This document shows, piece by piece, positions 24,139 to 35,925 of a stretch of DNA of 64,000 nt. Location: NCBI GenBank assembly GCA_015178975.1, contig WHVD01000064.1:62001-126000 (forward strand), written 5' to 3'. Both the position numbers and the translations under genes were made by a program. Under the pieces are notes generated by a model that saw nothing but the letters and a program-made list of their open reading frames with translations, was not told the DNA's origin and searched no databases. Source of the DNA: Hysterangium stoloniferum. Its lineage: Eukaryota; Basidiomycota; Agaricomycetes; Hysterangiales; Hysterangiaceae. Position 1 is the first letter of the stretch, and every line of letters begins with the position of its first letter.

Positions 24139-26326
24139 ATGAAACCCCAGCAATACCTTTGCCTCGGTTTTTTAACCACCGCCATCTCACTTGTCATAGT
24201 AGTATTGGCGCATATTGTATCAAATCGAAGGCGGATCCCCAGGGGTAAGCTTACCATTCCTACAAAGCAAGACTACAATTCATCAGGTGATCCCCTGTTA
24301 TACATCAGGGCTAAAACTACCTCCTGGTCCGCCTGGAAATCTTTTAGTTGGTAATGTAGCTGATTTGCCCGCGTTTAACGAATGGAAGACCTATGGAAAA
24401 TGGGCAAAGGAATATGGCAAGAATTCTATGTTGCAATATGGCTGATTCCTGTAGTCACTTTGGCTGTTTCCAGGTGATCTTGTATATCTCCGTGTCCTCG
24501 GTACTTCAATCTTATTTGTCAATTCGAACAACATGGCACAAGAGCTATTCGAGAAGCGATCAAAAATCTACTCTGACCGCCCAGCCCTGACTATGCTTCA
24601 TGAACTGTAAGTGTGATTCTGATCTGCTTTGTTTCATGAAAAGTAAACAAATACGAATGCAATTCAAGGATGGGTTTTGACTGGGGCTTACCTGTCATGC
24701 CGTACGGAGAATCGTTCCGCCATCATCGTCGAGTGACTCAACGCAAACTCACCTCGGGTTCCCTGCTGGAGTATCGCCCTATCCAGTTGAAGAACGCACG
24801 GTTAGTGCGCTTCACTTTGTTAGTCATGGAAAAATGTGACGGGTATATCTTAGACATCTATTGCAGCGGCTAGAAGCGTCTCCGACGAAATTTCTGGAGC
24901 ATACTCGACACACTATTAGCGCAATTATTATGGAGGTTCGTTGGGATACATTCTGTCGTACTTCAGGTAGTCTGATTTTATAGATCACCTATGGTATTCA
25001 AATAAAACCACACAATGACCCGTATGTTGCCTTGGTCGAGGAGGCAATGGGTCCGGCAGCTCTGGCAGCTGCTCCTGGTGCATTCATGGTAGATATAATA
25101 CCAGCATGTGAGTCATGAAATATTTTCATAATTACAATGCGAAAGGCCCCTTACTATATTTTGGTTGTTTCACAGTGAAGTACATACCGGAGCAGTTTCC
25201 TGGTGCGAGTTTTCAGCGTAAAGCGCGAATTTGGAGCCAGCTTTTGAATGACATGGTTGAAGTGCCTTTTGAAGCTGTAAAAGCAATGATGGTATGGAAA
25301 TAAATGTGCATTCGAATTTACTCTCAATGGTCATATTTTATCTTCTACTCATAGAAAAGCGGAAAGGCGCAACCCTCCATGACATCCACTTTACTAGAAG
25401 AGCTTTCCTCAATGAATAATGTAGATGAAGAAAATGAAGAGAAGATAATTCGGAATGTCGTTGGTATGATACATGCGGGTGGCGCAGACACGGTAAGTTG
25501 GACATCACCCAAGAATCAAGATAAATTCAAATAATATTTTATAGACTATATGTGCCCTAGAAATCTTTTTCCTGGCAATGGTTCTTTACCCGGAAGCTCA
25601 AACGACTGCCCAAAGGGAGATCGACAAAGTGATAGGACCTCAAAATCTCCCTGAATTTGACGACCGCAAGCTATTGCCTTATACTAACTCCCTCTGCAAA
25701 GAAGTTCTTCGATGGCACTCCGTTTCTCCAGTCGGAATACCACATCGTTTGAACCAGGATGACATTGTTGGGGATTTTTTCATACCAGCAGGCACTATTG
25801 TCATTGGAAATTCTTGGTACGTCGTTATGAACCACATAAGTTATTGCAATAGGGACATTGAATGATATAAGGGAAATTTTGCATTCGGAAACCCTTTACG
25901 GTCGTGATACGGACACCTTCCTACCCGAACGCTTCCTTGAGGATCCCAATAGAGAACCTAACGCAGCATTTGGATTTGGAAGAAGGTATTGATTATCTTT
26001 GTCAATTTACATAAAAATTGTTTGACAGGTTCCAAACCACCAGAGTCTGTCCTGGTCGTCGTATGGCAGAAGATTCTCTCTTTATCGTGGTGGCATCTAT
26101 ATTACATATATTTTCCATCTCTCCGTCAGGGCCAAACATGCCCTCGTTGGATGCATTTACTCCAGGGCTTATTTCGTATGTACTATTCGATTTATTCTCT
26201 TGTTTATTGGTTGCGTCCTGATAAGATTGATCTGTTCGCTACAGGCATCCTCAGAACTTCGAATGCAACATTCGGGTTCGTTCAGCGGAAGCATTAGAAC
26301 TTCTCTCCAGTGTCGGTTCATTGTAA
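24139..26326 (+). CDS. Cytochrome P450 monooxygenase
   Basis: Membrane-anchored haem monooxygenase of the endoplasmic reticulum. Multi-exon gene with an N-terminal hydrophobic anchor (LGFLTTAISLVIVVLAHIV, about residues 8-27), a proline-rich hinge LPPGPPGNLLVGN, the I-helix AGGADTT-type motif (HAGGADTT near 25480-25545), the K-helix EVLR ExxR (near 25700-25720), the PERF motif, and the haem loop FGFGRR-VCPGRR split by an intron at about 25986-26051, with the cysteine ligand present. The stop TAA is at 26324-26326. All signature residues are present, so it appears functional. It lies about 2.9 kb from terpene synthase 2 in divergent orientation, which suggests oxidation of the terpene, though this is only inferred. 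A DNA-level fragment of the same family lies at 5690-5820. Confidence 0.9.
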
Positions 26327-27204
26327 TCTAAACGAATATCGTATCCCCATGAACAACGCCCTCATATCTCACTATCGGCCACTGAGTGAGAGAAAGGACT
26401 GTCAAGAAATCTCGAGAGTTTCTGGGTTTTCGACTGAAAACGGCAAACATCGTTACCTCAGCGAAGTAGTGAACTCATAACACCTATTATTTATGTAAGG
26501 AATGTGTGCCCCACTCGACGGAGTCATTATGTTCATGTATTTAGATTACTGTGATGCTACGATCCAACATTTGGTTTAATCCTATGGCCTATACGTGCCT
26601 TCCGAATGGTCAAACATAGTTACTCATTTAAGTAAGGGAGCCAAAACTGATGAGTTGACCTTCGCGAGATTAAAGTGATTCTTTGACACGAGTTGTGCAA
26701 AGGTTGTGTCTTTTTCAAGCACTTAGTGCGGTACCTCCCTATCATCTCCCCATTTTCCTAATCTCTTGAAAGTCCCTATTTTATGTAATCACTTGTAATT
26801 GGATCAGTGACGGTCATCAATTTCCCATTCTGAGAGTAAGCCACAGGTTCACGGATCTGTATTTGTCACGGACCTTAACTCACAATCAATCCACATTGAC
26901 AGGTCACGCTTAGCATCTCCATCAATGAGAAGATGAATAATTTGTTACAAAACACTTATCCACGCTCGCGTTAAATTTGGGAAGTAGTACAGAACGCTTG
27001 GATGCGAGTAACCGGGTCATCTTCTTTACTTGAGAGTAACGACGGTCCGAAACTTGAAGCTTAGAATGGCTTACGTAGAATACGGGTTTTTTATTTTATT
27101 TTATTAGGGGGAGCCTGATATGATATATAAGTCGTGGAAGCGAGTTACTCAACGTCAGGCGATGACAAATGACAACAAATTCTTGGGAAGCTTTAGTTCT
27201 AAAA
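26327..27204. other. Intergenic, nothing recognised
   Basis: About 880 bp following the P450. No domain, repeat or RNA signal could be assigned. Confidence 0.4.
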
Positions 27205-27565
27205 CTTCTGTAGCATAAAATACCCCTAAATGTCCCTCTTCAAACCTTTCTCTCTAGCAATATCCCACGGAGTTGTTTGCAAATCATATATCTTTCAAAG
27301 ATTTCATGGTTCCCCGACCTGTCTCTAATCTAAACTGACAGATCCTTCTATCTGCTATGGGGGATGAACCTCCTCATCCACTACAGTGGCTATAAGTGAA
27401 AATTGGTTTTTGTCCACAAATGGCAGCTGAATCTTATTTGAGGGGCCACGAGGCTCAAAAATCATAGTCACTTTCGACTCACCTCCGTTGACCTTGCGAT
27501 GTCTCCCCTTTGTGCACAAGGCGGATCTGTACTCTTCGACGGAGTGTCATAAACCTGGGAGTGGA
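27205..27565 (-). pseudogene. 3' remnant of the tandem unknown gene family (copy C)
   Basis: Sequence here matches the last-exon ends of the genes at 27758-29164 and 30876-32356: the same order of blocks (minus-strand equivalents of PGLRQ..ERYK, SKMTM.FE, PF.D.H.ALTATVSD, TPWGIV..K). It lacks a continuous reading frame and the first two exons. It is the third, decayed member of the tandem array. Confidence 0.75.
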
Positions 27566-27757
27566 GATTAATGAGAGAGTGATAGATGTGGCGGATCGTA
27601 TTTCAGTGATCATAAGGGCAGCACAGCGATATCGATATATATAATGCAGTGTTACATAACAGGAAAAATGGCTAAAGGGAACAGTTTTACTCAATATATA
27701 AAAAGTCTGCAATTTCTCTGCTAAAGAATCTGACCCGGCAGTCATACGTTTGGCCGG

Positions 27758-29164
27758 TTATGAAGTCCACTGTAGTACAAAATACCCCAAATGTTTCTCT
27801 CTCAATATTTTCTCTCCGACGATACCCCACGGGGTTGTCCGTAGATGATATACCATCCCCTTTGGCGACTTCATCGTACCTCGACCTGTCTCCAAGTTGA
27901 CGGAGCCTTCCATCTCCCAAGGGGGGTTACCCTTGTCATCACTTACAGTGGCTGTAAGTGCAAGGTGCTGGTCCGTGAATGGCAGAGACAATTTGTTTGC
28001 GAGTGCCTTAGTGTTGACTTTAGGCTCGAATTGCATAGTCATTTTCGACTCTTCTTCGTTGGCCTTGCGATATGTCCCTTTCACTGGCGTGGAATATTTG
28101 TATCGTTCAGCCGCCTGTCGCAAACCTGGGACTACTGACCACGAACGAAATGAAAGTGAGTGATATGGCGGATCATAATTGAGCGAGGGCAGGGGTAATG
28201 GCGGAACGTCGGTCCATGTCAAGCAGGCGAATGTGTATACAGAGTTGTCGCGAGCTGCCTGAAATGCTGGAGATGTGCTAACGTCTTTGAAGTTCATGCC
28301 TTCTAGGAGATCTGCCACGTCTTGTTCGATGTATGGATATAATGGCTGTGCTAAAAAAAACCAGTATATTTGTTAAACACATGTAACGAAATATAATGAC
28401 TTACTATTTACATAAGCAGCCATTAAAAATGTCTTCTGATAGCGAATTTTCCAGTTGTCTGCTGGGATAGTGGTAACAAATTGCAAAAAAGTCATATCCA
28501 TTTTTTTAGCGAGTGCAATGAGTGCTGGAAAGTTTTCGCTCTCTGAAAAAAGAAATTGAGTTCAAAAGCAAACAATATAAGGAAGTGACGCACCATGCTC
28601 TGTAACAATATCGACCAAAATCTGCATGAATACCGCGGTTGATTTCTTGAGTAGCTTGTTTCCGGAAGCTGCTTGTTCCTGCATGGCGCGGTATCGATCC
28701 AAAATCTCATCCTTACGAATGGCAGACCTTGCGAGGTACAACCAAGGCTTTCCTTTGAAGTTTTCTGCCTCCTCTATCCTCCGTATCAGCGCATCTATAT
28801 CCCAATCGTTCATTTTTATCCAGTTTCGAAATGTGAAGGCTGTGCGGAGACCATGACATTGTGGTGACGTAGAAGAGACTAGGATGATGTCACGGGGTGT
28901 TAAATATTCTGAGACGAAATGAAACGCCATTGCAAAGTGTGAGGGTGGGTTATGAGCATCTGTGAGTTCAGAAGGACTTGAAAACGGTGGAGAATGAACA
29001 CCATACGGTGTTGACAGTGCAGTGGACGGTGTGGGTGTCCCTGAGCGCGAATGCGAGTTTGCGGACGAGTTTGACAATGACCTACGGTGCTTAGATATCT
29101 GAGGAATCATCAATGTTAATCTGGACCTCAAAGAGGGCGAAGAATGTCCGTCTATCGAGGCCAT
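27758..29164 (-). CDS. Unrecognised protein, tandem family copy A
   Basis: Three exons, 29164-28594, 28542-28405 and 28350-27758, sum to 1302 nt, 433 residues, with GT-AG introns of about 50 nt. The N-terminus (residues 1-65) is Ser/Thr/Pro-rich and probably disordered. Next come a mixed helical region (FHFVSEYLTPRDIILVSS, ALIRRIEEAENFKGKPWLYL), the short exon 2 (ENFPALIALAKKMDMTFLQF, IRYQKTFLMAAYVN), and a C-terminal beta-rich-looking domain with the conserved PPLPLPSLNYDPPYHSLSFR and WEMEGSVNLETGRGTMKSPK. No signal peptide, transmembrane segment or catalytic motif was recognised. The same exon structure is shared by copy B at 30876-32356. I do not recognise the family. Confidence 0.8.
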
Positions 29165-30875
29165 ATTATCAGCTTGAAGTTAGTAGTGGTAGAAAGGAAA
29201 GCTCCATTAGTAAGGCTTTGATCGCTCCCAGTGGGATAAGTATATATTGAATACGTATTTATGGAGTATTTAGAGAAATAGTGTTGATTGTCCGCAAGCA
29301 TACAATGTTAGCTGTAGTTCCTACTGCAGTAATACAGCATGTATCTCCGCCATGAAATCAATGTCTTGACAATAATGCACAGATGAATTGCGTGTCTGGA
29401 GCGTGTGCGGGATTGAGTTTATACCTCTGCCAGTGACTCTATCATGATTCGCTAAATTAATTATCCGAGTCGAGGGAAAGTTCTCATCAGCTGGGCCACT
29501 CTGCCCAAGGAGGCCTTTCCTATCCAGAGGTATTGCCCATGAACTGTCTCATAGGATAACAGTACACAGAAATATAATTGCAAAGCGTACTAAGAGCAAG
29601 TCTAATATCAAATCCAACTCCTATCAATTGACGAGTGCCAACTGGTGCCTTTTTGTTATTTATTGATAGCCGATATGAGACTCGGACGCTATAGCTGTCA
29701 TTGCAAGCTTCTTATTAAATATTTGACTGGTTATTCTATATAAAAACATGAGCAGGATTCCTAGGACCTTCAAGGACGTTAAATAAGTGTGTCCTCGAGT
29801 ACCATAATCTAACGCTCACACTGGCATACGAAATGGCGCTCTAGTGGTCCCTAAATAATGAAGAGATTTTTTTTTTGTGAGACAAGTAAACAATAGTCTC
29901 TATTCCAGGTAAAAAAAAAACGTTGAAGGAAAAGAATTTCCCTAGTAAGCGGCTCGAGATGACTGACGGCGGGAGACTATTTAGGCGCGGTGTTCCGTTT
30001 TCCTGATGAAGTCTATCATTTCCAGCTACGAACACATTGAATTTAGGACAGATGATTACCTCACAGTAAGACTCACTACCCGCGGAAACTTCATTTTTCA
30101 AGTTTCAACATGACTGTAACCGGCCTCCAAATCATCTCGTTGAGCATTTCGACATTTCGAAAGCGGCATAACCACGTCGAGACTTGTCAAGTCCTAATTT
30201 TTTGAACTTCATCACGATGTATTAGATCGTTGCCTGCTGAGTGACTGAGTGTACAGTCTACTAAATGACTCGCTGGAAGGACTCGTTGGGACTTCCGTAT
30301 TTCATACAAGATTGATATACGGCATGCGGGGGGACGCAAACACATCACATCTCATTTGGAGTAGACGTTCGAATTATAGACTCGTCACCTCGCCACTCGA
30401 CCTAAACCGCATCACATGCAAGGCCAGTTGTCACGCAGTCCTGTTGCAGGGGGAGGTAAGCCCGAGAGATGATTTATTGGGTACATGGTACTTTGCTTTA
30501 CAACTGTACCTGGCCCAGGCACCCCCAGTTGCAGCATCCTGATATCGAAGGTTAACGCCTGCGGGGGCGATCTGACTGACTGCTAAAGTGCTGAGATCAG
30601 AAAGTTTAGATTTGTGTTTCAACACGCTACAGTAATATATAACTTTCTCTCTTCACTACCTTAGAAAACACGCGCTCGTAGAGACATCCGATTGGAGTGC
30701 CTGCGTATGACTTACAAAGTCGCTTGCCAACAGTGCTGCAATGTCCGAGTATATTATGGTATATGGCTACATCAGATAACAGGAAATATGACTAATGGAA
30801 ATAATTTGATCAACATTTTAAGGATACAAAAAATTCTGCGATTTCTCTACCAAGGATCATTCCTTTGGCTAGTTA
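29165..30875. other. Spacer between tandem copies A and B
   Basis: About 1.7 kb. The stretch near 30755-30875 resembles 27645-27757 (the 3' flank of copy A), so the tandem duplication includes 3' flanking DNA. No other gene is recognised. Confidence 0.5.
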
Positions 30876-32356
30876 TCAAGCCCACTGCAGTACAAAATAG
30901 CCCAAATGTTTTTCTCCCAATATTTTCTCTCCCACAATACCCCACGGGGTTGTCCGTAAATCATACACCATCCCCTTTTGCGACTTCATCGTACCTCGAC
31001 CTGTCTCCGAGTTGACGGAGCCTTCCATCTCCCAAGGGGGGTTACCCCCGTCATCACTTACGGTGGCTGTGAGCGCAATGTGCTTGTCCGTGAATGGCAG
31101 CGATAATTTATTTGCAAGTCCTTTAGTGTCCGCTTTAAGCTCGAATTTCATAGTCATTTTCGACTCATCTCCGTTGGTTTTGCGATATGTCCCCTTCATT
31201 GGCACAGACGATTTGTACCGTTCAGCCCCCTGTCGCAAACCTGGGACTGACCACAAACGGGATGAAAATGAGTAGCATGGTGGATCATAATTGAGCGAGG
31301 GCAGGGGCAGTGGCGGAACGTCAGTCCATGTGAAGCAGGCATATGTGTATAAAAAGTTGTCATGAGCTGAATGTAATGCTGGAGATGTACTGATTTCGTT
31401 GAAGTCGATGCTTTTTACGACATTTTCTACGTCTTGTTCAATATCTGGATATAATGGTTGTGCTAAAAAAAAAATCTAAACACATGATGCGAAATATGCC
31501 ATCGATGATGACTTACTATTCACATAAGAGGCCATTAAAAATGTCTTCTGATAGCGGATTTTCCAGTCGTCTGCTGGGATGGTGGCAACAAAGTGCAAAA
31601 AGGTCATATTTAATGTTCCAACGAGTGCATTAAGTGTTCGAAAATTTCGGGTCTCTGGAAAAAAAAATGAGCTCATGAGCGGACAATATAAGGAAGTGAC
31701 ACACCGTGCTCCGTAACAGCGTCTATTAAAATTTTCATAAACTTTTCGATTGATTTCTTATGGTGCTTGCCCTTGGAAGCTGATTTTTTATGGTCCAAAA
31801 GCGCATGGTATCTTTCCAAGAGGGTCGCCTTTTGTATAGCGGACTTCGCTAGGTGTTTCCACGCCGTTTTGCCTTTCGCCTCCCCCGCTCTGCGCAAAAG
31901 CGCGTCTGTATCCCAGCCGTTAAATCCCAACCAGTTCTCAAATATGTCAGATGTGCGGAGGTCGTGACGCAGCCGCCGCGTTGTCATGGAGGCAATAAGG
32001 ATATCGTGTGGTGCTATATACCTTGAGACTGTGGTCATCACATCGACAAAGGAAGCTCTTTTAACTTCGATAGAGGAACGGGGAGAAAGATTCTCAGGGT
32101 CATTCGGGGTTGAAGTTGGGCTCGTCGCAGGTGTCCCTGAAAGCGACCTTAAGGACACGTTGGACAGCGACCTTAAGGACGCGTTGGACAGCGACCTTCC
32201 ACGAGCTATTAAACCCTGTGCTGGAGGAACGAGCAACGCTGTTATGGTCACGATCTTCGTTCGAATGGGACCTTTCTCCTTCAACTCTGAGTCCATATGA
32301 TCGTTGTGGGGGTGGGAAGAAAATCGCAAGTGAGCGCCTGGTATAATTGTCTCCAT
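30876..32356 (-). CDS. Unrecognised protein, tandem family copy B
   Basis: Paralogue of copy A with identical intron positions: exons 32356-31705, 31654-31517 and 31462-30876 sum to 1377 nt, 458 residues. Exon 2 is exactly 138 nt in both copies. The N-terminus is longer than in A and contains a repeated serine-rich heptad-like motif (SLSNASLRSLSNVSLRSLSG, about residues 54-73), encoded by a short tandem DNA repeat at about 32138-32200. The C-terminal domain is strongly conserved with A (TEHG..., RTTPWGIVGEKIL), while the N-terminal half has diverged much more. An internal ATG at 32296 is an alternative start. No known family recognised. Confidence 0.8.
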
Positions 32357-35300
32357 TGCAAATCAAAGCGGTCTCTCTGGGAGTTGTTTCAAGCAATGAG
32401 GGTATGGGGTACTTCATTCCAGTTTTGACCCCTCGTGTTATATAGTGCAATGCGATGCTATACAATAGCCTAAGACGGCGCGAGCACTATCTGGATAAAA
32501 GTTACAAAGCAGTGCTTAGAATTGCTGCACAGTCACCAGATGTAGGTGGCTGTAGTAATAGTAATCCTCATTACAATAGATGAATTGTGTGGTAGCGATG
32601 CTTCATAACCCGGGGTAGAGCGTCTTCTGATCTTTCCACCGGAGATCCGATTGTGGTCCTGGATAGTACCGTCCTCTACGGTCTTTAGCAGTGCAACACT
32701 AACGCTATACCACACGTGCATGATCCAGAATGTTCACGTTCGTTTTCACAGCTTCCGATGACCCGGTAACAGTAGCCTGAGGCTATACTAATCTCACTGC
32801 GATATGCACATGCATAAAGTAACATTCAAACAATGTCCCAGTCAGACCACAAGGGGAAAAATAAGATATGGTTTCTTTCAGCATATGCCTACTGCGTCAT
32901 CTCCTTCCTTTGACCAACTACCAAGAGCCATAATTGCGTCCTGAGCTCTTTCTCCATGCTATCTCGACATTCGTATGAGCAGCCGCGCCATCTGTCGGAT
33001 TGCCGCGGGCCAACGCCACGAAAGAACTGTATCTCTTAACAGCTTGGCTCACAACCATGCCTGTGGCCAAACAACTCGACAGTCCACAATGCCTTCAGTT
33101 GGTCTACAACGTAATTGAGAGGCAGAAAAAGGAAAAACGTGATCGCGTCATAGCCTTGCCCCCCTATTCGGAGATGCTCCTGCATGGCCCCCAAAACTTA
33201 ACCATTCCCAATAGAGACGATCGATGATGTATAAACGTTATATATTTGAAACCTGGCAGATCTGGTAAATGATCTCGCACACAGGAATCATATCCTTACT
33301 TAGCAAACTTCAAGAGATGTTGCTAGAAGGTGGCAGACGTGGTTCAGGTAAAAATATTGAAAGTCAGCATGCACATCAATTACCGTTATAGAGTACTGTA
33401 CACATGATAGAGTATTTATTGTGCTTATTGTTCATTTTCTAGTCCTCCACAACGCGTTTACATCCTTTTGTTTAATTTTTGGTCCAGCATCCGTTCGTGT
33501 CTTGACCATTTGCGATACAAATACTTTATTTCACTTCAAGCGCAAATATTGATTCTCCGGGTGACGTACGGTTTACGTGAAGTAACGACCTATTCCGAAG
33601 GCAGTGCCGGATCGGTTCCTCGAATCGTCGAGGAATGCTCTCAAAGCATTATTTACCATCTCCGTGTGGTAATAGAATCATTTCATGCCGACATGTCCGG
33701 TCGCGCGGTAATGCTTGTGTCGGTAGTCCGTCTCGGCCACAGCATATTACTCATAAGTTTTGGCTCACCAAGGATGAATCCCAGCTGGCTTGAACTCACA
33801 CTTTCGGCACCAGTAGATTTGGTATAAGCGCAGCTTAGATTCAATCACAAACCATACGCGTTGCACCATGTCTAATTGCCGAGGCCGCCAGGAGTGATGA
33901 ACAATTCCCGCAATCAACTTTTCACAGCTACTATTCTTTGATTCGTAACTTCGTTCCTAGAATACACAGTGTGGACGTTGAGCATTCTTTCCATTATGGC
34001 TCTGGGAGGACCATTTCCTGTGATGTGAGAGTTTACATGAGTTTATTTGGACATATTGACACTCTCGTTTTCACCTCATATCGATCCACGAAAAGGCTTT
34101 TTTTATACTGATTTTATTTGACTGGCATAATCAAATTTCGCTTCAAATCAGGTACGACAAGAGCTGCGGCGAAGTTTGTATGTTAGGGGAATACTCTTTC
34201 CCCCTCCGCAGTCCTTAGCCTTGTCACTGAGAATTCATTGAGAATTTGCCTGCTTTTTTCCGACCATAATCCGAACAAATATTACTTGTTCCAAGACCAG
34301 TTTTATAATACCCTTTGCATCGCAATATTGAACATTCTCTTGTTGAAATTTTGGAGCGTCCATAGAACTCCTCCCCTCCCCGACGCTACAAGTGGGACGG
34401 TATTGGAGAAATTTCAATCACTCTTGTTTTCAGGGATTTAAGCATTCCTGGACTAAACGTACAATAACACTTGTGTGCGGTACTCTTATTATATACTATC
34501 GACTTGGTGAGGCTACATATATGTCTGATCCAGTGTTACGCAGCGCTTATAGGGCTAGCCCGGATTCCCAACATCGCTGAACGAACCTCAAAGCATCTAA
34601 TTTTCTGAGCACCAACAATAACAATTGTCTTAGCCCTAGCCCTTTTGAAATATTTACGTTTTTTTGATGTATTTTTCACAAGTATTTTCAAGTTCGGAAA
34701 TCCAATACCCGGTGCTGTATATGTTGCATTGAACGCCATTGCTCATTACTGGGTCTACCTCAGTCCGCCATCAATCTGATCTCCATGCTTGAACCAGACC
34801 ACAATCTCAGTCTGTCGCCGGTTGCCTGATACCGGAGACAATGACTTCGAAACGATTCCAGGATCTCCATTTGGCTGGGAAGCATTGTCTACCCCTCGCC
34901 AGAATTTACTATTGTTAGCGAATGAGATAGGTTGGTGCTATTCAACAGGGATAATATTATCCGAGACTCGGTTCTTATTGTCTCAGAAACCTTCGTTTTC
35001 ACCTCAAGTTCACCAGAATGGCAAATGGTACGTGCCCAAATGCTATTACTGCCCCTGCCTCCGGCTATTTATAAATTTCTTGCCCTTCAAGAGAAAGTTT
35101 CAACGTTCGTAACTATCCATGGGCCTCAAGCTGTGGAAGTGGATACTAACCCCGTTGCCGAAAAAATGCCCATTTGCCAAATTGTTCCCTTTCAATCATT
35201 GGCATCAATTAAAATGCAATAACACTGATTCCCCTTTTATTGAGAGCTGCTTGAGCGTCAAATATATATATAACTTGTGATACCCCACCAGCCATTTGAA

Positions 35301-35925
35301 CAAAAGAGGATGCCTTTGGACTAGACCTTGATCTATCGAGATACACTACGCATATCGATTTGCCCCTAAATTTGCTATGACAAAGACACACCAGCGATTT
35401 AGATTTGCTCAGATCTCTCGATGCACAGGGCCCATATCTAACGGTATCAACAACCTAGACTGCCTTTAGTGGTAGGGTAACAAGCTCATTCGACTCCCAA
35501 GGATGTGCACTGCAGATATCGATCAAATGTTAGGCTATCTTGGTCGTGGCGATGGTCTTTTTCATGGACTTCTTCCGATCATCGATCGATCGATCGTCTA
35601 TACCCTCTACTCTCGAGAAGGTTTTTTTGGCGTGTTCTTTGTCTACGACTTCAACTTAATTCAGTGGCATCGCACTAGGTGTCTCATGCATTGTGCTCCG
35701 AGCGTATATTTCGAAAAACACAATGGATAGAATTAGCATGGGTTTCTAAACAATTGGATATTGAACTCAGACACTCTTGTAGAATCAAGAAAGAAAGAAA
35801 AGGAGATCGCAGCGTCTCTCGCTCCTTTGTGCTCACCTTACAGTAATTATTATCCCCGAAACAGACTTATTATCAACCCAACCGCCAGTCACAATCCAGG
35901 AAACCTATGAATGGCCATTGTCCGT
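32357..35925. other. Long stretch without a supported gene
   Basis: About 3.6 kb. Several open frames (33468-33827, 34238-34441, 34932-35222) have hydrophobic stretches but no domain I can name. Some could be exons of decayed membrane-protein genes; the signal is too weak to call. A short GATC-rich palindromic tract lies near 35577-35597. Confidence 0.4.

Noticed and set aside
34238-35222. Hydrophobic frames suggesting a multi-pass membrane protein
   Set aside because: Segments lie in different frames without convincing splice sites, and no family could be named.
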